Shown: piece by piece, positions 22,845-33,661 of the stretch
How the letters are laid out: each line of letters begins with the position of its first letter
Numbering within the stretch: the first letter of the stretch is position 1
DNA from: Malachius bipustulatus
Taxonomy: Eukaryota > Arthropoda > Insecta > Coleoptera > Melyridae
NCBI GenBank assembly: GCA_910589415.1
Contig: OU342633.1
Location: forward strand, 13,120,858-13,184,857
DNA length: 64,000 nt
Direction of reading: 5' to 3'
Notes under the pieces: model-generated
What the model was told of the DNA's origin: nothing
Seen by the model: the letters and a program-made list of their open reading frames with translations, nothing else
Database searches by the model: none
Made by a program: the position numbers and the translations under genes

Positions 22845-22980
22845 TTAGATCCAGTTTCTCCATCTTTAACGGGTTTTCTTTTTCCTTTTTTCAACGATTC
22901 TTTCAATTTCTCAGCTCGTTCCAAATATTGACTACACTTAGTTCTTATACTTTCTTTTGCTTTTTCTCCTTGTGCTTCAT
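22845..22980 (-). CDS. Vps4: Vps4 exon 2 (end of MIT domain and start of linker)
   Basis: It encodes residues 46-91: third MIT helix with [20 protein letters not shown], then a basic linker (KKGKRKP). The acceptor ATTTATACAG is directly before the exon and the donor GTAAGTCAG directly after it. Phase is 1 in and 2 out. The next intron is only 68 bp, the sole intron here without transposon insertions. Confidence 0.94.
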
Positions 22981-22985
22981 CTGTA

Positions 22986-23590
22986 TAAATTTAAAAAAAT
23001 ACGGTAAAATAATGAACTCAAGAAGTGTTGAAAAATTACGTTTAAATAGAAATAAAACTTCTGCACAGTAAATCAACTTTTTAAACTTTAGACAGGCTGA
23101 GTCGTGAATGGTGTGGATGCCACCTATTGTACGGTATTATAGGTGACCACTAGTCTGTTTGGACCAATTTATGTACTCAACATTCACTTTGTAGAATCTC
23201 TGCATAGCATAGTGAGATTTTTAATAATTTTTACAGAGCTTCACTAGGTAATAGTCCCATATGACATATCACATGTGGCATCTACTCTTTGGCTCACCTG
23301 AATATTACATTCTCAGTATTGTAAAGTTAGTCAGATTTAAATTAGGGATGAAACATTGAAATGGTTACATAACCATAATTATTGTAATTACTTTTGCAAC
23401 AAGTGCATAAAGTGGTACTTTTTTCAAGACTGGGAAGTTATACTGCATGAGCTGCAGGTGAGTGCGTCAATCCCAGAAGTGAAAAAAGGCACTTTATGCA
23501 TATGTTGCATACAAAATTTTATCTACGAGCGACTTGAAAAGAACGAAAAAAATAGAATTTATTTACTGTCTACACTTAGTAGGTTGCAAT
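22986..23590. other. Start of Vps4 intron 1 side, no gene seen
   Basis: No supported coding frame. The 96-codon frame at 23356-23646 has no recognisable motif and runs into a palindromic MITE. Confidence 0.4.
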
Positions 23591-23591
23591 A

Positions 23592-24001
23592 TACAGGATG
23601 TTCCTTAATTGGAGGTACAAATGAAGAGGGGAGATTCCTTAAGTAATTTTAAGAAAAAAAGTCCAATAAACATGGGGTCGCAAACGTTTCGTTTTCGAGT
23701 TGTTGTTAAAGTTTGAATTTTTTTCAAGTTATTTTATTTTCTCATAGTATCGACACTTCACAAGATATTCAACTGAAATTAGGCACAGACATTACAATTG
23801 AGAGTTTACACCAAGTGAGCATGTGACATGCCAATTTCGATAACAAATCTACAGTGTGATATTTTTTCTGGAACACTGCCCCCTGTTTTTTCTCGAAAAC
23901 GAAACGTTTGCGACCCCATGTTTATTGGACTTTTTTTCTTAAAATTACTTAAGGAATCTCCCCTCTTCATTTGTACCTCCAATTTAGGAACACCATGTAT
24001 A
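23592..24001. mobile_element. Palindromic MITE, about 410 bp
   Basis: Left end TACAGGATGTTCCTTAATTG and GAGGTACAAATGAAGAGGGG; right end CCCCTCTTCATTTGTACCTC and CAATTTAGGAACACCATGTA. Each arm carries AAACGTTTCGTTTTCGAG and its mirror. Short non-repeated centre near 23790. Confidence 0.85.
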
Positions 24002-24019
24002 CACAGCATACAAATCAGT

Positions 24020-24034
24020 CTTAGGTATAAGATG

Positions 24035-24065
<31 letters not shown>

Positions 24066-24490
24066 TAATAATAATAATAGTTATTTATTATACAAGAGAA
24101 AACAGTGATAGATTTTAGCTCGAAATGTGATTTCGTCCCCGACGCGTTTAGCGGAGGGGACAAACACATCGAGAGCTAAAATTTCACTTTTTTCTCGTGT
24201 GTAATATACAATTTTTTTCTGCGAGAAGAAATATCAGTGTTAGAATGTCGAAAAACGTAGTTACTAGTTAGATAACTGAAAATTATGTCGAAAAAATGAT
24301 TTATGTTAAACTTGGATTTTCAAACTGTCTTTTATCGTAATTGACGTTGCCTGGGTAACGAAACGATTTAATTATTACATAAACGTCATATTAATGTAAT
24401 TAAAATTGAAGACAGTTTTGCAAAGATTCTTGTTAGTTTTCAATGAGTGAATTTAATAATATGGATAGTGATTATTAATTATTATGAAAA
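24020..24490 (-). repeat. AT microsatellite and inverted copy of the 7.2-8.1 kb repeat
   Basis: A TAA/ATA run at about 24030-24080 precedes AGCGGAGGGGACAAACACAT and CGAGAGCTAAAATTTCAC, the reverse of the units at 7640-8087. The match continues to GAATTTAATAATATGGATAG. This copy has one unit and no MITE insertion, so it shows the pre-insertion form. Confidence 0.7.
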
Positions 24491-24665
24491 TTCCCTTAAT
24501 AATTGCCATTTGGATAATAAGGTAACTTTCCTTTATACGTATTTGATAAAAATTTAATGATATCTGAGTGTTAATAGTAGCTATACCTAAGCCGCCATTT
24601 CGGGGAAATAAGTACTCATTTATTTCCCTGCTAATTCATTTATTTCCCCTATAAGATGCAGCTCA

Positions 24666-25357
24666 TACACTGTGTCTCTTGAATTTCTGGACATAGGGAT
24701 TTCCCATGTTAAAATAAACTATTGGAAATATTGGCTCCCCTAATTATTTTACAGTAAAATGTCAAATGTAAAACTCCTTGAGGAAAAAAAGCTGCTTCTT
24801 ATGCTACAATTGCATTTTCATGTGGTTCATCCGTTTTCGAGAAAATCAGGAAAAACTTAACGGTTTTTCGTAGTTTTTCAAGGTTGCTTTGCTTTTGACA
24901 GATAATGCTAACAATTATTAATTGTCAATAACTGATTGTTCAAAAGTAATAATTCATTCATGTGTGGCAAAGTATTACTTTTTAAAGAAAAACTTGTTCA
25001 TAAAAATGAATTGACCAATTGAAATAACACCATTGAAGAAAAAGTTAAATTTATTGAATGGCATTATACTCTGGCAATTCACTGAAATATTAGAGATTTG
25101 TTATTATTTTATTAGCATTATCTGTCAAAAGCAAAGCAAACTTGAAAAACTACGAAAAACCTTTTAGGTTTTCCTGATTTTCTCGAAAACGGATGAATCA
25201 AATGAAAATCCAATTATACCATAAGAAGCAGCTTTTTTTCCTTAAGAAGTTTTAAATTTGACATTTTACTGTAAAATAATTAGGGGAGCCAATATTTCCA
25301 ATAGTTTATTTTAACATGGGAATTCCCTATGTCCAGAAATTCAAGAGACACGGTGTA
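24666..25357. mobile_element. Palindromic MITE with TACACTGTGTCTCTTG ends
   Basis: The left arm TACACTGTGTCTCTTGAATT continues with TTGGCTCCCCTAATTATTT and is mirrored by AAATAATTAGGGGAGCCAA and AATTCAAGAGACACGGTGTA at the right. Arms about 250 bp around a non-palindromic centre at 24920-25110. Terminal motif related to but distinct from TACAGGGTG. Confidence 0.82.
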
Positions 25358-25519
25358 TAATGAGGCATTTTTCTACCTGTCAACGGGGAAAAAAGGTCAA
25401 ACTTATAGCCCGTCGCAGAAAAAAATAAATAAATACAAATATTATAAAATCAACCATAAAGATGGTGATGAATGATGTGTAGAGAATCAATTAGTATATT
25501 TTTCGAAATTATCATTAAT

Positions 25520-25870
25520 TCATCTTTATTTAATTTGAATTTTTCGAAAAAATTTAAAACACTATTACTAATTGATCCTCTAGCTCCAAACCACAAACCT
25601 AAAGTATGCCAATTTCAATTACCATAATCTTCAAAATATTTTTTTTTTATCATATTCGACACAACCATCATAAACATTTTGTTTCTCCAATTGAACATCA
25701 GAGTCTTGATTTGGATTATTAGTTTCAAAACGTACGGTTGGATCAATTATGTATGCGTTATTTGATTTTTATCAAATGCAACTATGTCACTAAAATGCTT
25801 CCTTCCTACTTCATCTATTGCAAAAACCTCTTCATAACAATCAAAATTTTTTTCTTGAAGCAATTGAGAA
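25520..25870 (-). pseudogene. LINE C-terminal endonuclease-like fragment (uncertain)
   Basis: Across frames the minus strand gives FDCYEEVFAIDEVGRKHFSD then IVAFDKN, a block reading IIDPTVRFETNNPNQDSDVQ, LEKQNVYD, and WHTLGLWFGARGSI. I recall the RxxDIxAxD...DPTxRFE...EK pattern from the C-terminal PD-(D/E)XK-like region of some insect LINEs; that attribution is from memory and unverified. At least three frameshifts are present. Confidence 0.45.
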
Positions 25871-26280
25871 AAGTGTATTACACACTCTATTAATTATTAG
25901 TAGGTATGAAAATAATAAAAAAAAAAACACTTCTTATGTATTCAAATAAGTAGTGTTTCTATGAAGCTTACTGCTTCTGTGAAGTGACTTCACTTGCACC
26001 TATTTTATGTCTCTGCCGTCATGTTTAATAATAATAATTATTTTTGTATGCGATTTCGTGATTGGACTATTCAAATCAATCAGTACATTTCAGATTATGA
26101 CTGCCTTGGCCCATGGAGATTTGCTCCGAACGTTTCGTCTAAAGCTGCGGTAGACGAAACGCCTGATAACTGACTGGCAATCTGGCATCAGTTGGTGGTG
26201 GAGATAGCCAGTGGAGGGGGTATGACATCACCAAATAATTACCCTATAAATAGGAGCGCTCTTCCGCCCGAGCACAGCGC

Positions 26281-26803
26281 TGCCAACCCTACCGAAATTT
26301 CGGTAGATCTACCGAAATTTGAACGCGTCTACCGATCTACCGATGACAAGCTCAATCTACCGAAATTTACATTTAACATTTTTTATCAAAAAAATGTGAC
26401 ATTTTTATGAAAGATTGTATACAATCAACAAATATTTCAATGAAAATTAATTATCTAAATGAAAATTATTATCAATTACCTGAAGTCTTGCCAATAAAGG
26501 TAATAGGAGGTATATTTTATCAAAAAAGCAAAGGAAGAATCCTATTATTTACGGACCTGGGAACTGCCCTCTAGCATTGTGAAGAACAACAGAACAAAGA
26601 AATTTTAACATTTTCATCTGCACAAACAGGCGCAGAACGCAGTATTTAATTTCAAATGTGGTTATATTCGTTATATTGATAATAAACAACCCGAATTCGA
26701 CTGCATTTAAAAAAATTCTTTGGTCTAACGAAATTTGGCAACATCTACCGAAATTCAAGTCCAAATATACCGCATTTTAGTCTTCACGGGTTGGCAGCAC
26801 TCA
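26281..26803. mobile_element. hAT-like MITE with GCTGCCAACCC ends (uncertain)
   Basis: It starts near CAGCGCTGCCAACCCTACCG and ends CACGGGTTGGCAGCACTC, an 11-bp perfect inverted repeat of GCTGCCAACCC. The left part contains multiple CTACCGAAATTT/ACCGATCTACC motifs and the right part CATCTACCGAAATTCAAG. An 8-bp target duplication is not convincingly visible, so the superfamily assignment is tentative. Confidence 0.55.
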
Positions 26804-26833
26804 GTGAACACGAGGAGTGGAAGCATCGCTTGC

Positions 26834-26900
26834 GCACACGTAACCGCTGATGATGTCTACCGCAGCTGTAGACGAAACGTTAGGAGAAAATCTCCAATGA
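26834..26900 (+). ncRNA. Hammerhead ribozyme motif of Penelope type
   Basis: CTGATGA at 26847-26853, stem II GTCTAC (26855-26860), loop CGCAGCT, GTAGAC (26868-26873), and GAAA at 26874-26877 followed by CGTTAGGAG. Core and stem II are intact. Stem III is minimal, as reported for Penelope-like elements, which are thought to cleave as dimers or with tandem repeats; I cannot place the cleavage base with certainty. Confidence 0.75.
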
Positions 26901-27076
26901 CCACGGCACAACAACCCGGAATCGAGGTTGTATTTTCCGGTATTTTTGAGTAGCTTTTAGCCCTTTCTGAAAAATCGCAGTTTTGTTTTTTGTAATGATT
27001 ACATTACACCTGACTTTTTTTAATTCAATTTGTAGAGAAACCCAAACAGCACAGGAATTTCTAACTTCACACAACA

Positions 27077-27929
27077 TACAGGGTGAGTCATTGATATGGG
27101 AAAGCTCGATTACACCTATACCATTAAAGATATCGAAATGAACCAAAAAGTTCTGTAAATGGGAGGGTAAAGTGCAGTTTGTAAAATTATTTTCAGATAG
27201 ACAGGATGGCCCAATATCGCTGTACGCCATACAACTTTGTTATTTTAAATAGGACACCCTCTATATTATTACATCTTCAGATTGTTTGAGAAACTTCAAA
27301 AAGAATGGTTTGTAAAGTTGAAGTTTGTAATGAGCGATTTATGAGTTATAAACAAATGAAAATCGCGATTTTCCATTTTCAAAGCAGCTTATATTAAAAA
27401 CGGCTCGAGATATGGAAAAACGGTTTACATGTCCCTATCTTAACTTTTTAAGCGGTATTCTGTTGGATGGAAGAAATTTATATACAGAGTAGTAAAAAAT
27501 TTGATTATTTTCATCACTCGGTATAAAAATTACAGCTACATGATAGAATACCAAGTTAAAAATTAAGATAGGAACATGTAAGCCGTTTTCCTCTATCTTG
27601 AGCTGTTTTTAAGAAAAGCTGCTTTGAAAATGAAAAATCGCGATTTTCATTTGTTTATAACTCATAAATCGCTAATTACAAACTTCAACTTTACAAACCA
27701 TTCTTTTTTACTTTTCTCAATAAATCTGAAGATGTAATAATATAGAGGGTGTCCTATTTAAAATAACAAAGTTGTATGGCGTACAGCGATATTGTGCCAT
27801 CCTGTGTATCTGAAAATAATTTTACAAACTGCACTTTACCCTCCCATTTACAGGACTTTTTGGTTTATTTCGATATCTTTAATGGTGTAGGTGCAATCGA
27901 GCTTTCCCATATCAATGACTCACCCTGTA
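27077..27929. mobile_element. Palindromic MITE with TACAGGGTGAGTCATTGA ends
   Basis: Ends TACAGGGTGAGTCATTGATA and ATCAATGACTCACCCTGTA. Arms about 420 bp containing CAGGATGGCCCAATATCGC, ATTTTAAATAGGACACCCT and CGCTGTACGCCATACAAC. The same family is inserted at 58007-58859. Open frames inside it arise from the arms and are not genes. Confidence 0.88.
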
Positions 27930-27935
27930 TATGAA

Positions 27936-29128
27936 TCCTTTGAACAAAAAATGATTACTACAGCTGCATGCCTCGATCTAAGCAAAGCCTTTGATTGTGT
28001 GCATCACCATATACTCCTCTTCAAATTGGAAAATAAAGATGTAATAACTTTTTGCAGCTACCTCAAGAATAGACGACAGGCAATCCCTAACACAAACCTC
28101 GTCCCTATAAGGAACGGAGTGCCACAGGGCTCCATACTCGGACCATTACTTTTTATAATCTGTATGGACAACTTTGCATCAGGAGTTTCAGGGGACAAAT
28201 GCCTCTATGCGGACGATACAACAATTTTCGCGAGAGGGTCAACAGTGGGAGAGACGGATCTATTAATACAGGATTCTCTGGCCAAGGCTAAACAATGGTT
28301 CACTGCAAACAAGCTGAAATTAAATAAGGAAAAAAACTGCTTTTCTCTCCTTCTCCCATCACTTACAACTCAATAGCACAGCAGCCTCCTCAATCACATT
28401 TCTTGGCGTCAGACTCGACAGTAAATTAAGGTGGAATTACCAAGTAGAAGACCTAAGCAAAAGGATCAACAATGGCACCTTTGCAATTAGAAAATTGAAG
28501 AACACAACCAATTTAACAACAACAAAGATAGCAGATTTCGCTCTTATCCGTAGTCACATATATGGGACAATCTTATGGGGTGCGGCTCCGGTGGCAAAGC
28601 GAATTCTGCTACGGCAAAAAAGAATTATTAGAATAATGAGCAGTAAAGAAAGTCGGGACCACTGCAAACCACTCTTTTCGGAGTTTCGGAGTTAGGCATC
28701 TTAACCCTGTATGCTGTCTTGCAAGCAATTGCCTACATCAGAAAAACAAATGTCCCCAAACATCAAGATCTACACAACCATGATGACACCAGAACTAAAG
28801 GAAATATAGTGGTACCATTCCACAGAATAGATAAGAGCAAGTCTGGTCCAAACTACTGGGCCTTCAAAATACTCAACAAGATCCCAATTGAGATTCGCAC
28901 AACACTTACCACATCACAATTGCTGAGACGCCTAAAGCACCTGCCATTGAAACTGGCACCATATTCAATCGAGGAATTCCTTCAATGCGATATGAGCTCC
29001 CTGTAGCTACTAATGTGAATAATTAATTCCTGTATATGAATGAACTCTTTTGTAATCAAATATGACAAGGCTAAGACACCAATGATGTCACGCTGAATAA
29101 AGTTTATTTATTTATTTATTTATTTACA
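27936..29128 (+). pseudogene. Jockey-type LINE, 5'-truncated reverse transcriptase
   Basis: Starting mid-domain it gives AACLDLSKAFDCVHHHILLF, NGVPQGSILGPLLFIICMDN and the catalytic KCLYADDTTIF, then FTANKLKLNKEK. After stops and frameshifts at 28370-28700 it continues with YIRKTNVPKHQDLHNHDDTR, KSGPNYWAFKILNKIPIEIR and the C-terminal APYSIEEFL. A 3' UTR ends GAATAAAG and a TTTA repeat at 29103-29128. The left edge coincides with the palindromic MITE, which may have inserted there. Confidence 0.82.
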
Positions 29129-29129
29129 A

Positions 29130-29930
29130 CTATTTTCGAGCTACTCAATGAGATTTTCAAACTGTTTCTTGTTTTCGTAATTTTCAGGAAAAAATAAAAA
29201 ACCGCTTTTTCGTGCTAGGATTTGACCTAAATTTGGAAAATCACTCCCGGGATGCTAACTCCCGGAAAAAACGAAAAGCACAGGATTTTCCAGTTCCTCA
29301 ATGAGATTTTCGAGCTATTTGTAGTCTCATCATTTTCCGGAAAAACGAAAAAACCCGTTTTTTCTTGCTAGATTTGACCTAAATTTGGAAAGTACGTACT
29401 CCCGAAAAAAAAAAAAACGAAAGGCATAGGAATTTTGAGCTATTTTCGAGCTACTCAATGAGATTTTAGGTTTTTCCAGGATTAAGGTCAGGTCAAATCC
29501 TAGCACAAAAAAGCATTTTTTTTTGTTTTTCTAGAAAATTACGAGAGCTACAAACAGCTCGAAAATCCCATTGAGGAGCTCGAAAATAGCTCGAAATTCC
29601 TGTGCTTTTCGTTTTTTTTTCCGGGAGAACGTCCTTCCAAATGTTAGGTCAAATCCTAGCAAGAAAAAGCGTTTTTTTTTTTCGTTTTTCCGGAAAATTA
29701 CGAGAGCTAGAACAGCTCGAAAATCTCGTTGAGTAGCTCTAAATTCCTGTGCTGTTTGGTTTTCTCCACAGATTGAATTAAAAAAGTCATGTGTAATCTC
29801 GTGTGTAATGTAAGCATTACAAAAAAAAAATTGGCATTTTCCGGAAAACGCTGAAAGCTAAAGACAGCTCGAAAATACCATTGAAAGCTCGAAAATAACT
29901 CGAAAAACCCTCGTCAACAGTTTTTTTAAA
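29130..29930. repeat. Complex foldback repeat with CCGGAAAA and GAGCTACTCAATGAGATTTT units
   Basis: Units built of TTTTCGAGCTACTCAATGAG, TTTCCGGAAAAACGAAAA and TTGACCTAAATTTGGAAA occur at least twice forward (29140-29460). They then occur inverted (29470-29760, CATTGAGGAGCTCGAAAAT). The terminal part at 29755-29820 is inverted relative to 26940-27060. The palindromic MITE and the LINE at 27-29 kb therefore appear to lie inside one older element. Confidence 0.6.
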
Positions 29931-30329
29931 TATTTATTTTTTTAAAAAGTGTCATGCTTCAATTATTAGGGACTTTCAATTTTATTTAATGTACAGTTTG
30001 TGTTATTGTCATAAACAATTAATTTGAAGGGATTTTTCAGATATTTTTTTTTAAATTTTGAAAGTGTGCCCCTGCCTTATGTACAGCTACCAACGCTTAT
30101 GTACAGCGGTTCCATTTGGTGATTTACATGGGGATGTTCCGAATACTCGTACTCGTGTTCATATTCACAAACATTCGCTGTATTTCTAATATTCGTATTT
30201 GTAATTGTTTTTACCAAAATTAATATGAATACGGTATACTACAAAGATTACAATATAAATTATTAAAAATAATCAATAAAAACAACTTCAGTATGAAAAG
30301 ATTCCTTGCAATATACAGCAACAATTTGC

Positions 30330-30840
30330 ACTTGTGTCTGTATTGTATTACTATGAAACTTTATCGAAAACATTTTCTGAGTCGACAGGAGTTACCAGAT
30401 TGAAAAGTATTGAATTGCCAAAAAGATCATTGAAAGTAGGTGGTAAGAGAAGTTATGCTAAAGCAATTAATGTTTTTAATAGCCTTCAAATGAATTTAAA
30501 ACTATAGATAACAAAAAAAGAAGAAAAAAAGAATTGAAAAAAAATGGATAATTGAAAACCATAATGTTGCATGAAACGTGACTTATTGAAGCAGAAAAAA
30601 AGGAAAAAAAAAAGGAAAACAGAAAGAAACAAAAGGAGAACATTTAAAGATGTTTAATTGAAAGTCTTTAACTAACCTGATTTTAGTTTGTAAGTTTAGA
30701 TTTATTAGTGGTTTAGATGTAGGTAGCCAGTCTCACAAACAGGTAACTATGTTTACCTCTGTGAGAATATGCTGGAGAAGAAGCATGTACTTTTCTATGT
30801 ATATTTAAAAAACTGGTTCAATAAAATAGTAAATATAACT
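30330..30840 (+). pseudogene. LINE C-terminal remnant and 3' UTR
   Basis: The frame gives TGVTRLKSIELPKRSLKVGG, then KRSYAKAINVFNSLQMNLKL before a stop, resembling the last residues of non-LTR reverse transcriptases. A 300-bp UTR follows, ending CAATAAAATAG. Weak evidence, since only about 50 codons remain. Confidence 0.4.
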
Positions 30841-31241
30841 GCTTTTTAGCTTTTCAATGATTCCCCTCACCAGCCAGTTCCACTTTTTCCACTCGCGTCG
30901 CTCTCAGCGTTGCCGTACGCAACTCGCTACAAATAATATTTTAAAACACTTATTTGCTGCATTAAGTCAGGTCTTTGGTCAGGGTAGGGTTTTTTCCTTT
31001 TAATGCCCCTAAAATGAAAAAAAAACCTACCCTGACCAAAGACCTGACTTACCCAGAGTTATCGTTTCAATATTAATTAATTGTAACAAGAATGCCGGCC
31101 GGGACTAGTAGTAATATTTTTATTTACAATATAATTGATGAATTTTATTGGGATTTAGGTTCTAATTTAAATTTGCCACTAAAGATTCTTTACAGAACAA
31201 ATTAGAAAAACTTTCGCACAGCATGCGAGGAGAAGACTGAA

Positions 31242-31289
31242 GACATGGACGGTACCGTTTCGTCCTTATTATGGACTCATCAGCATATC
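31242..31289 (-). ncRNA. Hammerhead ribozyme, left arm copy
   Basis: On the minus strand: stem I GATATG, core CTGATGA (31283-31277), stem II GTCC with loop ATAATAA and GGAC, core GAAA (31261-31258), stem III on ACGGTACCGT, cleavage triplet GTC, and stem I second strand CATGTC. GATATG pairs with CATGTC over 6 bp including one G-U. All core bases match the consensus; type I topology. Confidence 0.88.
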
Positions 31290-31425
31290 ATATCAGTCAG
31301 CTCTAAACCACACATGCTATACGAAATTTGGAAGTTCTATCTATTCTAACTGGTGTTTTCGTTTTGTAGTGACTTATAATTTTCAAATGAGTGAGCAGGC
31401 AACCAGAGAAACGTGCGTGTCTTTA

Positions 31426-31952
31426 TACAGGGTGTTAAGAAAATGACGGATAAACTCTTCAGTACATTGTAGGGGACACTCAGTAAAGTACGGGAAAAAT
31501 AATTTAAAAAAATCCAGAGCTGCATTTTAAAAGATAAAAGCAAAATATTGAACAATAAATTTGGCAACGTTTAACACGATAACAGTTGGTATTTGGTAAT
31601 TTCGTCTAATTTCTAACAATGTAGGTAGACAAGGTATCAAAACCGTTGTTGCCAAATGATTTTTTTTCAGCATCTTAGAAAAGAAAAAAAAATTCTTATT
31701 AAATTTTCCAAGCCAGTAATACATCTTAAGCAATTTTTTTAATTGATAACGATTAAAGTACCCTTTTTATATCTGTAAAATCATCTAGTTTTTGAAAATA
31801 CCGAAAAACAAAGATAGTAAAATGTTAACTTTGACATTTTTTATCTCACCAAATTGAAGACCAGAATTTTTTAAATTATTTTTCCCGTACTCTACTGAGT
31901 GTCCCCTACAATGTACTGAAGAGTTTATCCGTCATTTTCTTAACACCCTGTA
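31426..31952. mobile_element. Palindromic MITE with TACAGGGTGTTAAGAAAATG ends
   Basis: TACAGGGTGTTAAGAAAATG at the left and CATTTTCTTAACACCCTGTA at the right, with TA flanks. Arms of about 130-150 bp include GTACATTGTAGGGGACACTC. Other copies: 55348-55875 (complete) and 400-732 (right part only). Confidence 0.88.
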
Positions 31953-32162
31953 TAGTATTATCCTCGCTATAACAGTAGAGTTTTCATGGATTTATGAATC
32001 TTACACTACTAATGCAGAGGTTTCTATTAATTCAAGAACCACACATTGATTCTCATAAGTATATACCTACCCACATTCATTTTCAAGCTAATTTTATTGA
32101 ATTTTTACTGATGTGTAATACCAAATTTCGTATAGCATGTGTGGTTTAGAGCTGACTGATAT

Positions 32163-32210
32163 GATATGCTGATGAGTCCATAATAAGGACGAAACGGTAC
32201 CGTCCATGTC
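32163..32210 (+). ncRNA. Hammerhead ribozyme, right arm copy
   Basis: Same sequence as the motif at 31242-31289 but on the plus strand: CTGATGA at 32169-32175, GTCC/GGAC stem II, GAAA at 32191-32194, palindromic stem III, and predicted cleavage after base 32204 (GTC). Stem I strands are 32163-32168 and 32205-32210. Confidence 0.88.
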
Positions 32211-32599
32211 TTCAGTCTTCTCCTCGCATGCTGTGCGAAAGTTTTTCTAATTTGTTCTGTAAAGAATCTTTAGTGGCAAATTTAAATTAGAACCTAAATC
32301 CCAATAAAATTCATCAAATATATTATAATCAAATAAGTGGTTCAATAAAAATAATTATAAATTTTTATTTACAATACGTAATACGTATACGTAAACAGAC
32401 GAGTTGCATTTTCCTTGGCCAGGAGCAGCAGCTGTTTGTCTGAGATTGTCTGCAGAACGTAGTAAAAGGAATAGCATGTGGCAACGCTGAGAGGAGTCAG
32501 CCGGTCGCAAGCAGAGAACATGTAGTGGGGGTATGGGTATAGAGGGGTGTTTTGGAAAGCTAAAAAGCAGTATTACCATGAATACTATACAAATATTTG

Positions 32600-33370
32600 A
32601 CATAAAATAAGAATTTTGATAAAAATTGAAAATGAAACATTGGTAATTGTATACATCCACGGCTCCTAAGTTTCATCAATTTTTTCGGGACCGAGGAGCG
32701 AAATAGGGGTGCTGGGTGGGTAAGAAGCTAAAAACAGCCATTGCAAACTAATATTAAGGTCACAACTAAGGCCTCTTTGGCACTACGGTCGAATTTCTAT
32801 TTTTTTTTTCACTTTCAGGGCAAGGAAAATCTTCGAAAATAACAGTACCACAATTTTTATTTTGAATTTTGCATTTATAATCCGAAAATCATTGCATCAA
32901 TCCCTCTGGACTGAACACGATATGTGAAAGCGGATACATATATCGCCCAGTCCGCCTCTGTAAGTCTCGAACACAGAATGGCAATTATCCTGAAGTGGTG
33001 TATCCGGGATCGCGGCATCTAATCGGTGCCTCTTGTCAGGACCGCACTCCCTCCGCACTCTCAAAACCGTTTTTTTACGCCGTTTTGTGGCTTTCCCTTT
33101 CATTTGCAAAGCAAATGAATACCTTCCTGGTGTTACTATAGGTATGTTCTCCACACCTATATAGGTGCCATAGTGAAACTGTAGGAGCCGCGGATGTATA
33201 TAATGACCGAAACATTTGTATAGGTATCCAATTCGGGCGAGTAATGATAAGTTCGGCACTAATCAGATAAAATAGCCAGACAGCACGAATGAAAAAATGG
33301 GAAAGGCAATCCTACAGAGGTGGTATTTACACGTTTGTTATTATTATAGACATTACAATACTACGAATGG
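32600..33370. other. Vps4 intron 1, no supported gene
   Basis: A 120-codon minus-strand frame at 33259-32897 has no motif I recognise, and there is no splice or promoter evidence for it. GC content is slightly higher than in the surroundings. Confidence 0.35.
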
Positions 33371-33377
33371 AGGGTGT

Positions 33378-33490
<113 letters not shown>

Positions 33491-33611
33491 ACCCGGGGAT
33501 AAATGAAATAGCGCATATGGGCTGTCAAAATATGGCGTTTTGGTCCATTGACCTCATCGTCGTATTTCACTATCTCTCTTTAATGTTGACCTACGAATTT
33601 TAAACCAATGG

Positions 33612-33661
33612 CATGTTCTAAAATATAACCCCAGGGGTTATTTATTGATGAATACGGGCCT
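33612..33661. mobile_element. Fragment of GGCCCGTATTCATCA-type MITE
   Basis: AAAATATAACCCCAGGGG followed by TTATTTATTGATGAATACGG, the terminus seen at 7290-7453 and 8670-8841. Only one end remains. Confidence 0.6.

Larger units (their letters stand above)
26103..26920 (+). mobile_element. Penelope-like terminal repeat (pLTR) with insertion
   Basis: Segments 26103-26280 and 26805-26920 match the 3' part of the Penelope copy at 1590-1840 (shared TATAAATAGGAGCGCTCTTCC-like text and AGTGAACACGAGGAGTGGAA). They include an intact hammerhead core at 26847 and a decayed inverted one at about 26120-26165. No coding part is attached. A repeat-rich insert occupies 26281-26803. Confidence 0.7.
31090..32350. 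repeat. Head-to-head pair of hammerhead-bearing repeats
   Basis: The segment 31130-31335 is repeated in reverse at 32115-32320 with almost no differences (AATTTGCCACTAAAGATTC, CGCATGCTGTGCGAAAG, CATGTGTGGTTTAGAGC). Each arm holds one complete hammerhead. The space between is about 780 bp, of which 31426-31952 is a separately inserted palindromic MITE. No coding frame. Confidence 0.82.
30840..32580. mobile_element. Palindromic element split by the hammerhead repeat pair
   Basis: Outer ends ACTGCTTTTTAGCTTTTCAA and GAAAGCTAAAAAGCAGTATT. The left part (CACTTTTTCCACTCGCGTCG, GGTCAGGGTAGG and its mirror CCTACCCTGACC) matches the complete 290-bp palindrome at 42655-42945. The middle is taken by the inverted hammerhead repeats at 31090-32350. 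Confidence 0.6.

Noticed and set aside
26880..27230. Open frame beginning MAYSDIGPSC, recurring at 57798-58160 and 58706-58915
   Set aside because: All copies fall in the arms of the same palindromic MITE family. The repeated protein is a by-product of repeated DNA, and both arm orientations produce it.
32897..33259. 120-codon minus-strand frame as a gene
   Set aside because: No motif, splice signal or codon pattern supports it and it lies in Vps4 intron 1.
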